From: Nitrososphaerota archaeon
GTDB lineage: Archaea; Thermoproteota; Nitrososphaeria; Nitrososphaerales; Nitrososphaeraceae
Assembly (NCBI GenBank): GCA_005877075.1
Contig: VBPX01000014.1
Location: 1-34,215 of the forward strand
Length of the DNA stretch: 34,215 nucleotides
Direction: 5' to 3'
Positions 30,969-34,215 of this stretch are shown here, piece by piece. A program made the position numbers and the translations under genes. The stretch's first letter is position 1. Each line of letters starts with the position of its first letter. Below the pieces are notes generated by a model. That model searched no databases. It saw only the letters and a list, made by a program, of their open reading frames with translations, and was not told the origin of the DNA.

Positions 30969-33128
30969 TTATTTGTCCGACGTTCTCTTTATTGGAAGAC
31001 TGAAACTAAATGTTGCACCCCTATCCGAATTATTTACAGCCCATATCTTTCCTCCATGTGCCTCAATAATTCCTTTAGAAATGAAAAGTCCTAGCCCTAT
31101 TCCTATATTGGATTTGGATACAAATTTTGTAAACAGTTTAGACAAAATCTCTCGATCTATACCTGGTCCCATGTCTCTAATACTTATAATAAGAAGTTTC
31201 TGCCCATTTAGGAATTCCTCCTTCAACACAACGCGAATTTGTTCTTCTTTACAAAAACTGATTGCATTATCGAGAATATTACAAATCACTTGCGTTATCC
31301 TGATCCTGTCTACGGTAATCTTGATACTTTTTATTCCTCCATAGATTACTATCAACCTTTTAAATTTCTTCCTTTCACTCTCTAGATCTCTCTCTTCTAA
31401 CTTACGATTATAACTCTCGACTATATCACTTATCAATTCTGGTAAGTCAAGAGTTTCATTTGTTAGTACTAATGAGTTATTCTCTATACGAGTAACATCT
31501 AACATTATTCCTGCAAGTCTCTCGAGTCTTCTTGCATTCAATATTACTTCGTCTAGAAGACGCCGTTGCTCATGATTCTCAATTTTGGAATACAATAATT
31601 CTGAAAAACCTATAATTGGTTGAATAGGATTGCGTAATTCGTGAGCCGCAATATTGATGAAGTCCTTTTCCAATATCTCAATTTCTTTCATCTTTTCAAA
31701 TAGTTCTGCCTGTTTCCAAAAGCTCTCAAACACGGCCGAATAGGATGAAATTATAGTTGGACTAATCGAATAAGTAGATAAGCCTGCTGCGTCGTATGAT
31801 GATTTTTGCTTGTCATTCCTTAATTCCACTATTAGGCATTGCTTATGGTCTACTAAAAGTATAGAGATCTTGGTTTCTAGGCTTGCACTTACGGTTCTAA
31901 TATCTATATTGGGAACAGTAGACTTTGTTTGTTCCATAAGCTTATCAATATGATCGGAGGTTGGTAGTATCATTCTAATTTTAACTCCATGTTTTTGTGA
32001 TGCGCCCTTCAAGAGTGGTAATACTCCCATTGCAATTTGACGTTTGAGGGCGTTTGAGGAAGAAAATAATATATTTATCTCCTTTCTAGCTGATATCGCC
32101 ATGTCCCACCCCCGAGCTATTGAATCCACGGGATTTTGAATGATTTCAATCTCTGCAAAATCAACGTTATCTTCTATATTCCTTATCCTGTGCCTTGCAT
32201 CAAGTCCACCTTTCCATAACTGTTCAAACATTGAACTAAAATGCTTAATATATGTAAATTCGTTACTGGTTAAGAGATTCTGAACCATTTGTCCATTATC
32301 CATTTCTTCTACAGTTGCGATAAGCCCATGATTACTAACTGCAAAATTGATTGGTGCTAAATTTTTAACATGCCTTATCTCAACTCCTAGATCTAGAAAC
32401 TTTTTGACTAGATTAATACTCTCCTTTTCAATTCTCATAATCCATCTAATTCCTTCTCCCTCCACTCTTCTCTGTCTTTCTAATATTTTCTTACATAATT
32501 CGAAAAAGTTGTTATAAATTAATTGCATTCCGCCGTAATTTGATGCAACTGATAAACCAGGAGAAATCTCAAATAGATGAATAATTTGTTTTATAATCTC
32601 ATCCTTATTGTCCAGGATCTTGGTCTCCAATGGAATATTTCCGTCCTGTATTTGCCTTAGTCTTTCTTCAGCTGGAATAGACTTACTCCATAGAGTATCG
32701 AATATTTGCTGTCCATGTTCTACGATTTGAGTCATGTTACTATAAACAAGCTCTGATGCTACCACTTCTCTTCTATCCTGAACTAATGGAGCAATATACT
32801 CCTCCTCGCTAATCATAAAGTTGCTTTTGATACCATCTAGATGTCTAAGCTCATGAACAAGACCCGATAGCACCTTGCAGTATTCAAAGTTATTATGGGT
32901 GATTTCAGTGATATATCTCAGCTTCACACCCCTCCACTTAGCGTCTAGAAATGCACTCTTGATTGGTTTTAGGGATAAGGCAAGTGACGGTCTAGTATAA
33001 CTCATACATGTATCAATTCTCTTTCTTGCTCTGTAGAAAATCCCTGTTTCAGTATCAATAACATTTTGCTTTCCAAAGATAACTTGTGTAATTGGGTTCT
33101 TGACATTAGAGTTTACTTTAGATTTCAA
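30969..33128 (-). CDS. Large sensor histidine kinase with two PLD-like N-terminal modules
   Basis: A 719-residue kinase. Two similar modules (about residues 16-160 and 335-485) each begin with an ARKRID/ARKEIN helix, then alternating strands such as GVKLRYITEIT and GVKIRMILPT, then a FxxxWK/FWK end; they look like the phospholipase-D-like sensory folds of thaumarchaeal kinases and TrmB-type proteins. The region between (about 165-330) holds a comparable third segment, GVEIRHVKNL. The catalytic part follows: H-box AAHELRNPIQPIIGF (His496), N-box QVICNILDNA (Asn617 and Asn621), G1 DMGPGID and G2 GIGLGLF. No transmembrane helix, so cytoplasmic. Seven codon-sized bases after the cyclase-receiver gene: same operon, likely partner. 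Confidence 0.88.
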   Translation of the reverse strand: MKSKVNSNVKNPITQVIFGKQNVIDTETGIFYRARKRIDTCMSYTRPSLALSLKPIKSAFLDAKWRGVKLRYITEITHNNFEYCKVLSGLVHELRHLDGIKSNFMISEEEYIAPLVQDRREVVASELVYSNMTQIVEHGQQIFDTLWSKSIPAEERLRQIQDGNIPLETKILDNKDEIIKQIIHLFEISPGLSVASNYGGMQLIYNNFFELCKKILERQRRVEGEGIRWIMRIEKESINLVKKFLDLGVEIRHVKNLAPINFAVSNHGLIATVEEMDNGQMVQNLLTSNEFTYIKHFSSMFEQLWKGGLDARHRIRNIEDNVDFAEIEIIQNPVDSIARGWDMAISARKEINILFSSSNALKRQIAMGVLPLLKGASQKHGVKIRMILPTSDHIDKLMEQTKSTVPNIDIRTVSASLETKISILLVDHKQCLIVELRNDKQKSSYDAAGLSTYSISPTIISSYSAVFESFWKQAELFEKMKEIEILEKDFINIAAHELRNPIQPIIGFSELLYSKIENHEQRRLLDEVILNARRLERLAGIMLDVTRIENNSLVLTNETLDLPELISDIVESYNRKLEERDLESERKKFKRLIVIYGGIKSIKITVDRIRITQVICNILDNAISFCKEEQIRVVLKEEFLNGQKLLIISIRDMGPGIDREILSKLFTKFVSKSNIGIGLGLFISKGIIEAHGGKIWAVNNSDRGATFSFSLPIKRTSDK

Positions 33129-33134
33129 CGGGTC

Positions 33135-34211
33135 TCACTTTTCTCCATCAATACGGCGTTTTACGTGTTGTTTGATAGTATTGATCAACACACTAGGGTT
33201 TACCGGCTTGATAATGAACTGGTCTAGCTCTACATCGGGCATCAAGGTCGTGATCTCTTCAGCGATATCCAGTGCGGTTACAAACAGTATTCGAACAGTT
33301 GGATCAATATTCTTTAATTGTTGATAGAATTCAAACCCATTCACATGTGCCATCCGTATGTCCGTAATTACTAGATCATAGTGACAATATTTTGATTCGA
33401 TAAAGTGTGTCAAGGCCGTTTCAGGATCAGTAAATGAGTTGACAACCATACCTGCTGATTTTAGATACTGTGTAAATAGAAACGAAATGGATGGATCATC
33501 ATCCACTAGCATAATGGTCAGTGGTTTATGGATGATACTGATTTTGTCAATGTAAGACTTGCTCATCTTTAAGATTGTATTTTTCATAGATTTTCCTAAT
33601 TCGGGTTGTCGAAGTAGATAAACAGGATATGAATACCTGATTGTTTTCCAATCCATTGTTTTTATTTCTTCAAAGTAGTAATGATCTGCAAGACTGGGAA
33701 AAGAATTTATAATCCTCCACAAGTCACCTCCTATGACTATGCCATTTGCTGGTGCCCTTTTGTTCATCTTGGAACAAAAGTTTAAGGTTGGTCCAAAGAG
33801 ATCGTAGGAAGAACTGGTTTCTCCAGACATGGCCACTTCCAACATGCCATAATCCGCGCTAATTCTATAAGAGATACCCGGAAGCATTTCTTTTTGAAGG
33901 TTCGTGTTTATGATAGACCGAGACGATACTAAATTAAGTAAGCATTCTATTGCATCTCTGAATGATTTAATATTTTCTACGTTTGAGGTTTCTGGAAAAA
34001 AGAATATGACTCCATCACCAACAGTCTTTAATATTTTCCCATTGTGTTTCTTTACAATGTCTGCAACTTCATTGATAAAGACTGTATAGAAAACCTCTAT
34101 TTTCTTGCGGTTGTATAGATTTGATGTGATCTGTGTAGAACCAACTATGTCTATAAATGAAATGCAAAAATTTTCCGACTTGCTGGAAAAATTGACTTCA
34201 TTTTTTTTCAA
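33135..34211 (-). CDS. Class III nucleotidyl cyclase fused to a response-regulator receiver
   Basis: A 358-residue two-domain protein. Residues about 14-200 are a class III adenylate/guanylate cyclase domain: FIDIVGST with metal Asp21, TVGDGVIFFF with metal Asp66, YRISADYG and DLFGPTLNFCSKMNKRAPANGIVIG, where Asn144 keeps the transition-state position and Lys148 stands in for the usual Arg. Residues about 231-352 are a receiver: IMLVDDDPSISFLF, phosphoacceptor Asp284 (VITDIR), Thr312 and Lys335. Phosphorylation by the downstream kinase may control cyclase activity. It is first in a two-gene operon; six bases separate it from the kinase. ATG start at 34211 lies four bases inside the window, so its promoter is not visible. 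Confidence 0.9.
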   Translation of the reverse strand: MKKNEVNFSSKSENFCISFIDIVGSTQITSNLYNRKKIEVFYTVFINEVADIVKKHNGKILKTVGDGVIFFFPETSNVENIKSFRDAIECLLNLVSSRSIINTNLQKEMLPGISYRISADYGMLEVAMSGETSSSYDLFGPTLNFCSKMNKRAPANGIVIGGDLWRIINSFPSLADHYYFEEIKTMDWKTIRYSYPVYLLRQPELGKSMKNTILKMSKSYIDKISIIHKPLTIMLVDDDPSISFLFTQYLKSAGMVVNSFTDPETALTHFIESKYCHYDLVITDIRMAHVNGFEFYQQLKNIDPTVRILFVTALDIAEEITTLMPDVELDQFIIKPVNPSVLINTIKQHVKRRIDGEK

Positions 34212-34215
34212 ATTC

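Noticed and set aside
1-34215. tRNA, rRNA, CRISPR array, insertion sequence or prophage
   Set aside because: Looked for tRNA T-loop patterns, regularly spaced repeats, transposase or integrase motifs; none was convincing by eye.

Overview
The window looks like AT-rich archaeal chromosome, most likely an ammonia-oxidising thaumarchaeon (Nitrososphaeria; a Nitrososphaera or Nitrosocosmicus relative is my best guess). Supporting signs: many genes have a TATA-like box about 24-28 nt upstream of the start codon, as in leaderless archaeal transcripts; TTG and GTG starts are common; Shine-Dalgarno sites match the archaeal anti-SD (GGAGGTG, GGTGA); and the protein families are ones I associate with soil Thaumarchaeota (TRAM proteins, C2H2 microproteins, UspA, CBS pairs, cyclase-receiver fusions). 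No 16S, tRNA or nitrification gene is present, so this placement is inference. I found no tRNA, CRISPR array, IS element, integrase or phage gene.

Layout. 0-5.5 kb: the tail of a Cache-like sensor gene, a thioredoxin, a secreted SSGD-repeat protein, an FAD-type oxidoreductase, endonuclease V, a possible ChuX-like protein and two small zinc proteins. 5.5-9.9 kb: membrane-anchored DsbA-like protein, an orphan NitT/TauT-type ABC permease behind a strong inverted repeat, DoxX, a secreted GNMT-repeat protein and a secreted helical protein. 10.2-14.8 kb: small genes (membrane protein, TRAM, UspA, two zinc microproteins, a frameshifted PPOX enzyme, an O-methyltransferase lacking its SAM motif, a 56-aa basic protein). 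14.8-19.7 kb: lipid kinase, sequon-rich secreted protein, patatin phospholipase, secreted TIM-barrel-like protein, C2H2 protein. 19.9-22.6 kb: VOC protein divergent from an ArsR-SRPBCC pair (SRPBCC broken by a 28-bp tandem duplication), YjbQ, and a metallophosphoesterase with a nonsense codon. 22.9-30.9 kb: two unrecognised proteins, an MFS pump, a fused pair of gene remnants, a membrane protein, an aldo/keto reductase, a DUF72 relic, a CBS pair and a second metallophosphoesterase stub. 31.0-34.2 kb: an operon of a nucleotidyl cyclase-receiver fusion followed by a large histidine kinase.

The most unusual property is the density of broken genes. Between 13.2 and 30.9 kb at least seven reading frames are damaged in different ways: a 1-nt frameshift, an in-frame loss of a cofactor motif, a 28-bp tandem duplication, a nonsense codon, an out-of-frame fusion, a multiply mutated relic and a truncation. 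Sequencing error could explain the homopolymer and dinucleotide cases, but not the 28-bp duplication, the motif deletion, the fusion or the DUF72 relic. Other points of interest are two secreted proteins built from perfect 12-bp repeats, several zinc microproteins of 32-42 aa, and the cyclase-receiver/kinase pair, the best candidate for a less described signalling system. I do not see a wholly new multi-gene system that I can defend.
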